Assembly: GCF_028858725.1 (NCBI RefSeq)
Contig: NC_084789.1
Coordinates: forward strand, 42,129,594 to 42,193,593
From: Colius striatus
Taxonomy: Eukaryota; Chordata; Aves; Coliiformes; Coliidae
DNA length: 64,000 nt
Direction: 5' to 3'
Translations under genes and position numbers: made by a program
Shown here: positions 32,310-44,132 of the stretch, in pieces
Layout: each line of letters begins with the position of its first letter
How positions within the stretch are numbered: the stretch's first letter is position 1
Notes under the pieces: generated by a model
The model's database searches: none
The model's input: only the letters and a program-made list of their open reading frames with translations
What the model was told of the DNA's origin: nothing

Positions 32310-33128
32310 ATGCGGCGGGGCCGGGGCGCGGGGCTGGCCGGGCTGGCCGCGCTGCTGCTGGGTGCGCGGGGCTGCGGGGGGCCGGGGCTGAGCCTGGGGG
32401 TCCCCGCAGCTCCCTCGGCGCTTCCTCACCGACCTCTATCCCGAAGCGGCCTCCCGTCTTTCCCTCCCTCTGCTGCAGCCCCCACAGAACCCAGCGCTCG
32501 CTTCTGTGTCCGGCGCTCGCTCTTTCCTGCCTTTCCCCGGGCTCCTGCCGGATCGCCCATCAGTCGTTGCTTCCCGCTCGCCGCGTCCTCCCTCTTTTGC
32601 CTTTGCTTCCCTTTCCTTCCTCAACACGTCCAGCCTTCCCCCGGCGTTCTCGCACTCGGCTCTCCCACAGCAATTAAGGGCCACTTCCATCGGGGCACCT
32701 GCTGACAGCCTGTGCAAACTCCTCTCCTCATCACGTCGGGACGCTGCTGGCGGCGGCTGCGGGCTTAGTTCGGGCAGCAGCAGGCAGAGCTGGGCAGAGC
32801 AGCTTTGGAGCGCTTTTCCTTCTTTTCTCTCGGCAGTGGCTGCGGGCAGAGCCCAGGTGCAGCAGGAGCCGCGGGCAGAGACCAGCGAGGAGATCGGCAT
32901 CACCATCAATTGCTCTCACCCCAGCATCAACTCCTATGACTATATCCACTGGTACCGTCAGTTCCCGGGCCGAGGTCCCGAGTGGCTCGTGAGCGGTCAC
33001 AAAGGGTCCCAGGAGCTGCGGTCGCCGTCGGGGCGGCTGTCGGTGTCGGCAGACCGGCGGTCCAGCGGGCTGCGGCTCTCCCGGCCCCGGCGCGGGGACG
33101 CGGCCGTGTACTGGTGTGCCGTGGGAGA
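32310..33128 (+). CDS. TRAV: TCR alpha-type V segment V-A, unit 2 (variant CDR2)
   Basis: Leader exon 32310-32361, intron 32362-32836, V exon 32837-33128. Unlike all four sister copies, the CDR2 codons read Gly-His-Lys in place of Ala-Leu-Arg (residues 71-73): four base changes in three adjacent codons. The only other V-exon difference noticed is a silent TGC-to-TGT at Cys111. Frame and splice sites are intact. Confidence 0.87.
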
Positions 33129-33167
33129 CACGGGGAGAGGAGCCGGGGCTGCGGCCGGGCACGAACC
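33129..33167 (+). promoter_or_regulatory. 23-bp recombination signal of V-A, unit 2
   Basis: Same CACGGGG-23-GCACGAACC as unit 1. Confidence 0.75.
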
Positions 33168-33233
33168 GCCGCGGGCGGCACGGCGGGGCCGACAGGGGGC
33201 GCTGCCGCCCGCCGCTCCGGCAGCACCGGGACA

Positions 33234-33576
33234 GCGACACCGACACAGAGACACAGGCGTAGAGATACGGACACACGGACACGGACACACAGACACAGGA
33301 CACAGGCGTAGAGATACGGACACACGGACACGGACACACAGACACAGGACACAGGCGTAGAGATACGGACACAGGGACACGGACACACAGACACAGGACA
33401 CAGGCGTAGAGATACGGACACAGGGACACGGACACACAGACACAGGACACAGAGACACAGGCGTAGAGATACGGACACAGGGACACAGACACACAGACAC
33501 AGGGACACGGACACAGAGACTTAGAGATACGGGCTCAGAGACATAGGGACACGGATGTGGGGACATGGACACGGGA
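33234..33576 (+). repeat. Minisatellite with 49-bp period (unit 2)
   Basis: Landmarks at 33257, 33306, 33355, 33404 and 33461: steps 49, 49, 49, 57. The long step is last here, whereas it is third in units 1, 3 and 4. Confidence 0.95.
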
Positions 33577-35764
33577 ACCGTGACACCCTCCAGCTACAGA
33601 GTTTCACGGGGCTTTCCAAATGTTCCCGAGAGTGTTATAAAGTCACGCCACATCCACAGCCAGAGGAGAAGGGGATGTGGAGGTCACAGGCACTGCCACT
33701 CGCTCACTACAGCTGCCCGGGGTTGTCAGAACCAGCTTGTTTGGTTGGACTCGGCACCTTTGGAGTTGAGGCCCGGGAGACAGGCAAAAGCTCTGGGCTG
33801 GACACCCTGACCATAACCTCAGGAGTTGCCAGGTTCCTACTCCGTGAGTGAGTCCAACACGGATTTGCTGAGTTGCCCCAAGGGGCTGGGGGTCTGAGGT
33901 GAGTGAGAGCTGTCAGGAGGCCTCTGGCAAGAGACTGTGGGCTCCAGTCAGTCCCCAGCCAGTGGCTCAAGGAGCTGACAGAGCTGTTCAAAACCCCTGG
34001 TCACACGCTTCTGAGGCACAGAGTGAAGGATCACCCTGCACTCTGTCCCGTCTGGGCTTGATAACTGTGTTTCCAGGGAACAACTGACACAGGGGCAAAC
34101 AAGGCAGAGCAACTGCCTTGGCCAGGCAAGCACATGGATCAGCCCCATGCTCACATGTGGTCTGCCCCTCTGCTTCCTCTCTCCACTTGTCTCCCAGCAT
34201 CTGTTTCTGATGTCCAGCAGCTCCTGACTTGAAGGGATGGCAGAAGCCCAGCAGTAGCCTGACTGCCCAGAGAAGAGCCCTCCCAGTGCTAAACAACCTC
34301 TCCTTGGCCCTTGCACACCTGATACACAGGGAAGGTTGAAGTCTGGGGGTTTTCCCTTGTGCTGAGCATTTCACCAACAGTAATTTCACCCCTACAGAGC
34401 TTCTTCATAGCAGAGCTGTGCAGTCCCAAGCACCGCAGACTCAGAAGTCTCTCCTTTTCCTTCCCTCCCATTACACCCATTCCAAGCTGCCCCTCCAGCC
34501 TTCTCTTCCCCAGGCTGAACACCAACAGCCCTCGCAGCCCATCCTCCCAGGAAAGATGCTCCGGTCCCTGCCCCGTCTTGCTGGCCTCGCTGCATTAACC
34601 ATCATGAGGAAGGAGGATCGGGTGCCTTGTGCTGCTGGCCATGCTCTTCCCACTGCAGCCCAGGGTGCTCTTGGCCTTCCTTGCCACGAGGGTTCATTGC
34701 CCCAGCAGGCTCGGGAACAGCCACGAGCCGCCAAAACGGAGCGGGACACAGCAGTGAGAGCTCAGGAGAAGTGTCCCCACTGCCTGTGCAGCTCGGACTC
34801 TTCCCTCAGCACTCACCAGCCGCCGCTGTTGGAGGAGGGGGCTCTTGTTATGCTGAGTCTGTATTGCACAGCCCCTTTTGGCCCTGCTCAGGGGAAGCTG
34901 TGTGGGAAGCTGTCAGCAGCAGCCACGCTGGCAGCCGGCAGGGACTGATGTCAGCTCAGGAGCCACGGTAGCAACTGAGGGCCCCGAGGCCTTCAGGGGT
35001 GCCAAAGAAAACTCAGGCTGTGTTCCTGTCCAACCGTGTCTCTGTGAGGTACTGGAAGGGGCTGAGAAGCCCCTTGGGCACCCAAATGGGTAAGGAAGCT
35101 GTGGATTGGATCCCCCCCCCCCAGCAGGGCTGTTCAGCTGTGTGCTCATCCTCAGCTGCACTCCACCAGCTCTGAGGGTGCATTCAGGATCTGGCAGGGA
35201 ATGCAGGACACCTGGGAGGGCCAAGACTGCCAAGTGATATCTGCAGCTCAGCAGCAGCCAGGCCCCAGCTCCTGTATGGGAGAGAGATGTTGGTTCCCAG
35301 GGGACTGAGGAAAGAAACAGGAGATGAGGGAAACAGAAGAGCCTCCTGTTCCCAGAAGATCCCAGAATCTGAGGCCTCCTGAGGGAAGGTGGGTACCCTG
35401 GGTGGGCAGAAAGCCTCTGAGCTGCCCCTTGTCCCAGCAGTGGCTGTGCAGCAGAGCAGGCGCCTGGAGCTGGGGAGGTGAGGGCTGCCCTGTGAGCTGA
35501 GCAGGAACAGCCCCTTCCCGGCACCAGCACCCCTGGGGCCCTCCCTGGGGAGATGCTGATGCTGCCTTTGGCTGAGGCAGCCACAGGGCTGGCTGCTGCA
35601 GGAGGGAAAAGCCCAGAAGGAGCCTTGCAGGCACAGCAAGGACAGAGCTCTGCTCTTCTTCCTTTGCTCCCCCAGCAGAGTGGTTTCCTGCAGCTCTGTC
35701 ATCTCGGGGCTGGGAGCTGCTTTGCTCACTCTCTCACACAGCAAACAGGCAGCTTGGTCTCAGC

Positions 35765-36391
35765 ATGCACCTGGGATCCCTCGTCCTCACTGTCCTTCTG
35801 GGGACACTGCTGGGTAAGTCCTGCCTTTTTTTCCTCAGCACCTACTTCTTCTTCTTCTGGCAAAACCCTCAGCAGCTTCATCAGACCATGTGGGGAAATA
35901 CTCTTGAAAGCCAGGAAAGCTGTGATAAATGTCAGCTGGCATTTGTGGCTCTGCCCTGCTTCTCTCAAGGTGCTCTTGCTGTTGGAAGGCAGAAAGCAGA
36001 GATACTTCAGAAACCTTCTCTGTCTCCTAGGGAGGGGAGAGGCCCTTTGAACCCTCTCTCTGCCTCTCTCTTCTGATCCATCTGCTCTTTGCTTTCTTCC
36101 AGGCACCATGGGGCAGGTCACCGTCACCCAGCCACAAAGAGAAGTCACACTGCAGCAGGGGGACTCCTTCAAAACTACCTGCACATACCAGAGCTCTGGC
36201 TTCTATGGCTTGTTCTGGTACCAGCAGAAGAAAGGCCAAGCTCCCCAGCTGCTCTCGTATCAAGCAAGATCTGACCAGAAGGTCACTGGCCGTTTCAGGA
36301 CTGTGCTGAACACCACAGGGAAATACAGCCTCCTGCAGCTGGAGGAAGTCGAGGTCTCTGACAGTGCCTTGTACCTCTGTGCTGTGCAAGA
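35765..36391 (+). CDS. TRAV: TCR alpha-type V segment V-B, unit 2
   Basis: Leader 35765-35813, V exon 36103-36391. Two residues differ from unit 1: Asp51 to Tyr in CDR1 and Leu54 to Phe beside the conserved Trp55. Recombination signal and frame are intact. Confidence 0.9.
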
Positions 36392-36430
36392 CACCGCAGT
36401 GCAGGGAGCTTCCTTGGCTGTGCAACAACC
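36392..36430 (+). promoter_or_regulatory. 23-bp recombination signal of V-B, unit 2
   Basis: CACCGCA-23-GCAACAACC, unchanged. Confidence 0.7.
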
Positions 36431-37050
36431 CAGGGCAGGGAGGGGATGTTCTTGCTCAGCTGCTGGAGACAGTGGCTGCAAGGGCCCCACTGCCCCATGT
36501 GGCAGCTCCTCATTGCTCTGGCACTGATCGAAGCCCAGCTTGTGCCCCCACCTTGTCCCTGCCACCCAAGGCCCTGCCTTTGCTCCTTGGCAACACGAGG
36601 CAGTGCCCACCAGGAAAAGGATTATTCAGAGGCAGAGGCTGGGATGCAGAAAACTTTAATGACTCTGAGGTGGGAAATCTCTAGAGGAGGCTCCCAGAGC
36701 AGGAAGAGCAGCAGCAGCAGCAGCTGCAGAAAGTCTGTGCCCATCACCCACAGGGGAGATCCCACAGGGCATCCAGCTGCCTGCCCCACGCAGGGACGGG
36801 GGCCAGCTGATGCCCCAGCTTGGCTCGGGGGCTCCCACAGCCCAGCAGAACAGGAGACAGGAGATGGGAGAGAGAATAAGGCAGGGAAGCGAGACGTTGG
36901 CCCTGGTTTCAGAGAGCCCCAGGTGCCCTCCTGTGCAAGGGCAGCCCTGGCTGCTCAGCCTCTGCCAAAGCGATGGCCGTGAGCTGTGTCCTCAGTCCAG
37001 CATCTCGGCTGGATTCCTGGAGGTCCTCGTCCGGGCTGGCAGCAGCGGCT

Positions 37051-37347
37051 TTAGCAGGGGGAGGATCTCCTGCCACAGTAGCGGCTGGTGATGCTGGAGA
37101 GGTCAAAGCCCCCGGAGGAGATGGGCACTCCCTGGCTGCTGAGGATGCTGCCAGCGGCGGCGGAGGTGGAGGAGCCCACAACGGTGTTCTGAGGGAAGGA
37201 GCTGAGGATGGGGCCGGGCAGGGTCAGCACCACAGCAGGAGGCTCGATGACCACGTTGGAGCTCTGGCACTGCCTGACACAGGGCTCAGTGCAGCTGTTG
37301 GCCAGCGGGGTCGGGCCGCAGGGCTGGCACGAGCTGTAGCAGGACAT
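37051..37347 (-). CDS. Feather beta-keratin, 98 aa (array 2, unit 2)
   Basis: Protein identical to the unit 1 copy. TATA (minus) 37751-37757, intron 37368-37688, ATTAAA (minus) at 36655-36660. Confidence 0.93.
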   Translation of the reverse strand: MSCYSSCQPCGPTPLANSCTEPCVRQCQSSNVVIEPPAVVLTLPGPILSSFPQNTVVGSSTSAAAGSILSSQGVPISSGGFDLSSITSRYCGRRSSPC

Positions 37348-39083
37348 GGCTGGCGCTGGCGTTTCACCTGGGACACAACAAGGAGGGAGCAGAGCACACG
37401 CTGGCTGAGGAGCAGCCTGGGGACACTGGCACGAGGCGGCCACGGGCACGACCGAGTGGGGAGCTGGAAGCTGTGCCAGCAGCCACACGCTCTGCATCGC
37501 TCTCCACAGAGCAGCCTGCACGTGGGAAGCTCCCTCCAAGTTCCCAAACCGAGTCAGACCTCTCCCTTCTTTCCATTGGCACGAGAAGAAGAACCAGAGC
37601 CCAGGACAGGATGGAGCACTCTCAGCAGAGAGGTTTCTGGAGGAGAGATCCCTCTTTGGAAGGGGAAGAGAAGGGGCTTCAGACTCACCTGTTCCCGAGG
37701 AGGAGAAGGAGGCAGGAGAAGCGGATGAGAGAGCAGGGACTTGGGCTGCCTTTTATAGCTGCCCTTCGTGGCTGCAGGACCTGAGGCAGCCTTTGCAGAG
37801 GTAACAATTTGCTGACGCACTCGCCTGAAATGCAAACCGTGGCAGCTAATGATATGGGCTGTGCTTTCATTTCCAACGCTGCTGCCTTTTCATTTCCAGC
37901 TCTGGGCCATGCCCACTCCCCAGTGAAGGCTGCTTCTGAGCTCTGGGATGAAAGGCCCCAGCGTTTCCAAGGCAGGAATGCAGCAGTGCGGGCAGCAGAC
38001 TCAGCTCAAGTGCTGGAGGGGTCCAGCGCAGGCAGTTGGTGTCAGCCTGGGCCACTCCGGAGGGGCCGTCGGAAGCGTCATTCTCAGGAAGAGGATGCAG
38101 CCCTCCTCAGCTGGCTGTCCCAGAGCTGCCAAGCTTGAGCATGGGCCATGTCCAGCTCTTTCCCTCCTTCAGAGGCTCAGCCTGAGGGGCACTCGTTGTT
38201 GCCTCCATAGCTGTTGTGGGGTGTCTCGTTGGCTTTGCCCCCCTCCTCCCTAACATGGACCTCAGGAAAAGCATCTGGCCTGTTTTCCCTCGTCTCTTTT
38301 GTGTGCTGCCTGAGAGCTCACAAAGAACGGCGTGGGCATGGCTGGGGCTTTTCTTTGCCCAGAATGCCTGAGCCCTGATGCAGTTGTCCCCGTCTGCCCT
38401 CAGCAGAGTCCACACTCTGCTCTGGTCCTTGTGTGTGTTTTTGAGCAGCTGCGTTTGTGTGAACGTCGGGGGTTTGTGTCTGGGGTAGAAGTAAGACCTT
38501 GCAGCCAGACGTGCTGGGGAGTCCCTGTGTGGGAAGCAGATGCCCAGAGAAGGATGTTGGGGTTGAGGAGACAGTGAGGTGAGCATAAGCAAGAGACGTT
38601 CCCCTGCAGCAAAGAGCAAGGGCATGGTGAGCTGTGCTGGAACAAGCGCTGTCAGCAGGGGCAGGAAAGTGTCCGTGACTGTGTGTCCCCTGTGGGACCA
38701 CGTCTGGAGTTCTGCGTCCAGACTGGAGCTCCCTGGGCCAGGGAGGACGCGGACGTCCTGAGCAGGGTCCCACCAAGGCCTCGCAGGGTGCGGGGGCCCT
38801 GTCACAGCTGAGCTGGGCTGGGAGCGCAGAGAGGCAGCTGAAGGGAGGCTGTCGGCAGAGCCCCGGAGCCGTGTGAGGCCGGGCGAGGGGCCGCTGGGGG
38901 CTGAGCCCCGGGGCGGAGCTGTCAGCGGCGGCCGCGCAGGGCCGTGCCGTGCCGTGCCGTGCCGTGCCGGGAGGGGAGGGGAGGGGAGGGGAGAGAAGGG
39001 GGCGTTGTGGAGGAGGCGGCGGGGCCGGAGCCCAGGGCCGGGGCTGGCTGGGCACAGCGAGGCGCGGGCGGCGGAGCGGCGGG

Positions 39084-39902
39084 ATGCGGCGGGGCCGGGG
39101 CGCGGGGCTGGCCGGGCTGGCCGCGCTGCTGCTGGGTGCGCGGGGCTGCGGGGGGCCGGGGCTGAGCCTGGGGGTCCCCGCGGCTCCCTCGGCGCTTCCT
39201 CACCGACCTCTATCCCGAAGCGGCCTCCCGTCTTTCCCTCCCTCTGCTGCAGCCCCCACAGAACCCAGCGCTCGCTTCTGTGTCCGGCGCTCGCTCTTTC
39301 CTGCCTTTCCCCGGGCTCCTGCCGGATCGCCCATCAGTCGTTGCTTCCCGCTCGCCGCGTCCTCCCTCTTTTGCCTTTGCTTCCCTTTCCTTCCTCAACA
39401 CGTCCAGCCTTCCCCCGGCGTTCTCGCACTCGGCTCTCCCACAGCAATTAAGGGCCACTTCCATCGGGGCACCTGCTGACAGCCTGTGCAAACTCCTCTC
39501 CTCATCACGTCGGGACGCTGCTGGCGGCGGCTGCGGGCTTAGTTCGGGCAGCAGCAGGCAGAGCTGGGCAGAGCAGCTTTGGAGCGCTTTTCCTTCTTTT
39601 CTCTCGGCAGTGGCTGCGGGCAGAGCCCAGGTGCAGCAGGAGCCGCGGGCAGAGACCAGCGAGGAGATCGGCATCACCATCAATTGCTCTCACCCCAGCA
39701 TCAACTCCTATGACTATATCCACTGGTACCGTCAGTTCCCGGGCCGAGGTCCCGAGTGGCTCGTGAGCGCTCTCCGAGGGTCCCAGGAGCTGCGGTCGCC
39801 GTCGGGGCGGCTGTCGGTGTCGGCAGACCGGCGGTCCAGCGGGCTGCGGCTCTCCCGGCCCCGGCGCGGGGACGCGGCCGTGTACTGGTGCGCCGTGGGA
39901 GA
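39084..39902 (+). CDS. TRAV: TCR alpha-type V segment V-A, unit 3
   Basis: Leader exon 39084-39135, V exon 39611-39902. The V exon protein equals unit 1 (Ala-Leu-Arg CDR2). One intronic A-to-G (39,182) is shared with unit 5. Confidence 0.87.
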
Positions 39903-39941
39903 CACGGGGAGAGGAGCCGGGGCTGCGGCCGGGCACGAACC
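39903..39941 (+). promoter_or_regulatory. 23-bp recombination signal of V-A, unit 3
   Basis: CACGGGG-23-GCACGAACC. Confidence 0.75.
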
Positions 39942-40007
39942 GCCGCGGGCGGCACGGCGGGGCCGACAGGGGGCGCTGCCGCCCGCCGCTCCGGCAGCAC
40001 CGGGACA

Positions 40008-40350
40008 GCGACACCGACACAGAGACACAGGCGTAGAGATACGGACACACGGACACGGACACACAGACACAGGACACAGGCGTAGAGATACGGACACAGG
40101 GACACGGACACACAGACACAGGACACAGGCGTAGAGATACGGACACAGGGACACGGACACACAGACACAGGACACAGAGACACAGGCGTAGAGATACGGA
40201 CACAGGGACACGGACACACAGACACAGGACACAGGCGTAGAGATACGGACACAGGGACACAGACACACAGACACAGGGACACGGACACAGAGACTTAGAG
40301 ATACGGGCTCAGAGACATAGGGACACGGATGTGGGGACATGGACACGGGA
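40008..40350 (+). repeat. Minisatellite with 49-bp period (unit 3)
   Basis: Same step order as unit 1 (49, 49, 57, 49). Confidence 0.95.
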
Positions 40351-42549
40351 ACCGTGACACCCTCCAGTTACAGAGTTTCACGGGGCTTTCCAAATGTTCC
40401 CGAGAGTGTTATAAAGTCACGCCACATCCACAGCCAGAGGAGAAGGGGATGTGGAGGTCACAGGCACTGCCACTCGCTCACTACAGCTGCCCGGGGTTGT
40501 CAGAACCAGCTTGTTTGGTTGGACTCGGCACCTTTGGAGTTGAGGCCCGGGAGACAGGCAAAAGCTCTGGGCTGGACACCCTGACCATAACCTCAGGATT
40601 TGCCAGGTTCCTACTCCGTGAGTGAGTCCAACACGGATTTGCTGAGTTGCCCCAAGGGGCTGGGGGTCTGAGGTGAGTGAGAGCTGTCAGGAGGCCTCTG
40701 GCAAGAGACTGTGGGCTCCAGTCAGTCCCCAGCCAGTGGCTCAAGGAGCTGACAGAGCTGTTCAAAACCCCTGGTCACACGCTTCTGAGGCACAGAGTGA
40801 AGGATCACCCTGCACTCTGTCCCGTCTGGGCTTGATAACTGTGTTTCCAGGGAACAACTGACACAGGGGCAAACAAGGCAGAGCAACTGCCTTGGCCAGG
40901 CAAGCACATGGATCAGCCCCATGCTCACATGTGGTCTGCCCCTCTGCTTCCTCTCTCCACTTGTCTCCCAGCATCTGTTTCTGATGTCCAGCAGCTCCTG
41001 ACTTGAAGGGATGGCAGAAGCCCAGCAGTAGCCTGACTGCCCAGAGAAGAGCCCTCCCAGTGCTAAACAACCTCTCCTTGGCCCTTGCACACCTGATACA
41101 CAGGGAAGGTTGAAGTCTGGGGGTTTTCCCTTGTGCTGAGCATTTCACCAACAGTAATTTCACCCCTACAGAGCTTCTTCATAGCAGAGCTGTGCAGTCC
41201 CAAGCACCGCAGACTCAGAAGTCTCTCCTTTTCCTTCCCTCCCATTACACCCATTCCAAGCTGCCCCTCCAGCCTTCTCTTCCCCAGGCTGAACACCAAC
41301 AGCCCTCGCAGCCCATCCTCCCAGGAAAGATGCTCCGGTCCCTGCCCCGTCTTGCTGGCCTCGCTGCATTAACCATCATGAGGAAGGAGGATCGGGTGCC
41401 TTGTGCTGCTGGCCATGCTCTTCCCACTGCAGCCCAGGGTGCTCTTGGCCTTCCTTGCCACGAGGGTTCATTGCCCCAGCAGGCTCGGGAACAGCCACGA
41501 GCCGCCAAAACGGAGCGGGACACAGCAGTGAGAGCTCAGGAGAAGTGTCCCCACTGCCTGTGCAGCTCGGACTCTTCCCTCAGCACTCACCAGCCGCCGC
41601 TGTTGGAGGAGGGGGCTCTTGTTATGCTGAGTCTGTATTGCACAGCCCCTTTTGGCCCTGCTCAGGGGAAGCTGTGTGGGAAGCTGTCAGCAGCAGCCAC
41701 GCTGGCAGCCGGCAGGGACTGATGTCAGCTCAGGAGCCACGGTAGCAACTGAGGGCCCCGAGGCCTTCAGGGGTGCCAAAGAAAACTCAGGCTGTGTTCC
41801 TGTCCAACCGTGTCTCTGTGAGGTACTGGAAGGGGCTGAGAAGCCCCTTGGGCACCCAAATGGGTAAGGAAGCTGTGGATTGGATTCCCCCCCCCCCCCC
41901 AACCCCAAGCAAGGCAGTTCAGCTGTGTGCTCATCCTCAGCTGCACTCCCCCAGCTCTGAGGGTGCATTCAGGATCTGGCAGGGAATGCAGGACACCTGG
42001 GAGGGCCAAGACTGCCAAGTGATATCTGCAGCTCAGCAGCAGCCAGGCCCCAGCTCCTGTATGGGAGAGAGATGTTGGTTCCCAGGGGACTGAGGAAAGA
42101 AACAGGAGATGAGGGAAACAGAAGAGCCTCCTGTTCCCAGAAGATCCCAGAATCTGAGGCCTCCTGAGGGAAGGTGGGTACCCTGGGTGGGCAGAAAGCC
42201 TCTGAGCTGCCCCTTGTCCCAGCAGTGGCTGTGCAGCAGAGCAGGCGCCTGGAGCTGGGGAGGTGAGGGCTGCCCTGTGAGCTGAGCAGGAACAGCCCCT
42301 TCCCAGCACCAGCACCCCTGGGGCCCTCCCTGGGGAGATGCTGATGCTGCCTTTGGCTGAGGCAGCCACAGGGCTGGCTGCTGCAGGAGGGAAAAGCCCA
42401 GAAGGAGCCTTGCAGGCACAGCAAGGACAGAGCTCTGCTCTTCTTCCTTTGCTCCCCCAGCAGAGTGGTTTCCTGCAGCTCTGTCATCTCGGGGCTGGGA
42501 GCTGCTTTGCTCACTCTCTCACACAGCAAACAGGCAGCTTGGTCTCAGC

Positions 42550-43176
42550 ATGCACCTGGGATCCCTCGTCCTCACTGTCCTTCTGGGGACACTGCTGGGT
42601 AAGTCCTGCCTTTTTTTCCTCAGCACCTACTTCTTCTTCTTCTGGCAAAACCCTCAGCAGCTTCATCAGACCATGTGGGGAAATACTCTTGAAAGCCAGG
42701 AAAGCTGTGATAAATGTCAGCTGGCATTTGTGGCTCTGCCCTGCTTCTCTCAAGGTGCTCTTGCTGTTGGTAGGCAGAAAGCAGAGATACCTCAGAAACC
42801 TTCTCTGTCTCCTAGGGAGGGGAGAGGCCCTTTGAACCCTCTCTCTACCTCTCTCTTCTGATCCATCTGCTCTGTGCTTTCTTCCAGGCACCATGGGGCA
42901 GGTCACCGTCACCCAGCCACAAAGAGAAGTCACACTGCAGCAGGGGGACTCCTTCAAAACTACCTGCACATACCAGAGCTCTGGCTTCAATGGCTTGCTC
43001 TGGTACCAGCAGAAGAAAGGCCAAGCTCCCCAGCTGCTCTCGTATCAAGCAAGATCTGACCAGAAGGTCACTGGCCGTTTCAGGACTGTGCTGAACACCA
43101 CAGGGAAATACAGCCTCCTGCAGCTGGAGGAAGTCGAGGTCTCTGACAGTGCCTTGTACCTCTGTGCTGTGCAAGA
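42550..43176 (+). CDS. TRAV: TCR alpha-type V segment V-B, unit 3
   Basis: Leader 42550-42598, V exon 42888-43176. One residue differs from unit 1: Asp51 to Asn in CDR1. Intron and flank variants match unit 1, not unit 2. Confidence 0.9.
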
Positions 43177-43215
43177 CACCGCAGTGCAGGGAGCTTCCTT
43201 GGCTGTGCAACAACC
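43177..43215 (+). promoter_or_regulatory. 23-bp recombination signal of V-B, unit 3
   Basis: CACCGCA-23-GCAACAACC. Confidence 0.7.
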
Positions 43216-43835
43216 CAGGGCAGGGAGGGGATGTTCTTGCTCAGCTGCTGGAGACAGTGGCTGCAAGGGCCCCACTGCCCCATGTGGCAGCTCCTCATTG
43301 CTCTGGCACTGATCGAAGCCCAGCTTGTGCCCCCACCTTGTCCCTGCCACCCAAGGCCCTGCCTTTGCTCCTTGGCAACACGAGGCAGTGCCCACCAGGA
43401 AAAGGATTATTCAGAGGCAGAGGCTGGGATGCAGAAAACTTTAATGACTCTGAGGTGGGAAATCTCTAGAGGAGGCTCCCAGAGCAGGAAGAGCAGCAGC
43501 AGCAGCAGCTGCAGAAAGTCTGTGCCCATCACCCACAGGGGAGATCCCACAGGGCATCCAGCTGCCTGCCCCACGCAGGGACGGGGGCCAGCTGATGCCC
43601 CAGCTTGGCTCGGGGGCTCCCACAGCCCAGCAGAACAGGAGACAGGAGATGGGAGAGAGAATAAGGCAGGGAAGCGAGACGTTGGCCCTGGTTTCAGAGA
43701 GCCCCAGGTGCCCTCCTGTGCAAGGGCAGCCCTGGCTGCTCAGCCTCTGCCAAAGCGATGGCCGTGAGCCGTGTCCTCAGTCCAGCATCTCGGCTGGATT
43801 CCTGGAGGTCCTCGTCCGGGCTGGCAGCAGCGGCT

Positions 43836-44132
43836 TTAGCAGGGGGAGGATCTCCTGCCACAGTAGCGGCTGGTGATGCTGGAGAGGTCAAAGCCCCCGG
43901 AGGAGATGGGCACTCCCTGGCTGCTGAGGATGCTGCCAGCGGCGGCGGAGGTGGAGGAGCCCACAACGGTGTTCTGAGGGAAGGAGCTGAGGATGGGGCC
44001 GGGCAGGGTCAGCACCACAGCAGGAGGCTCGATGACCACGTTGGAGCTCTGGCACTGCCTGACACAGGGCTCAGTGCAGCTGTTGGCCAGCGGGGTCGGG
44101 CCGCAGGGCGGGCACGAGCTGTAGCAGGACAT
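43836..44132 (-). CDS. Feather beta-keratin, 98 aa (array 2, unit 3)
   Basis: One residue differs from its sisters: Gln8 to Pro in the head (SSCPPCGP), from one base change at about 44,110. TATA (minus) 44536-44542. Confidence 0.93.
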   Translation of the reverse strand: MSCYSSCPPCGPTPLANSCTEPCVRQCQSSNVVIEPPAVVLTLPGPILSSFPQNTVVGSSTSAAAGSILSSQGVPISSGGFDLSSITSRYCGRRSSPC

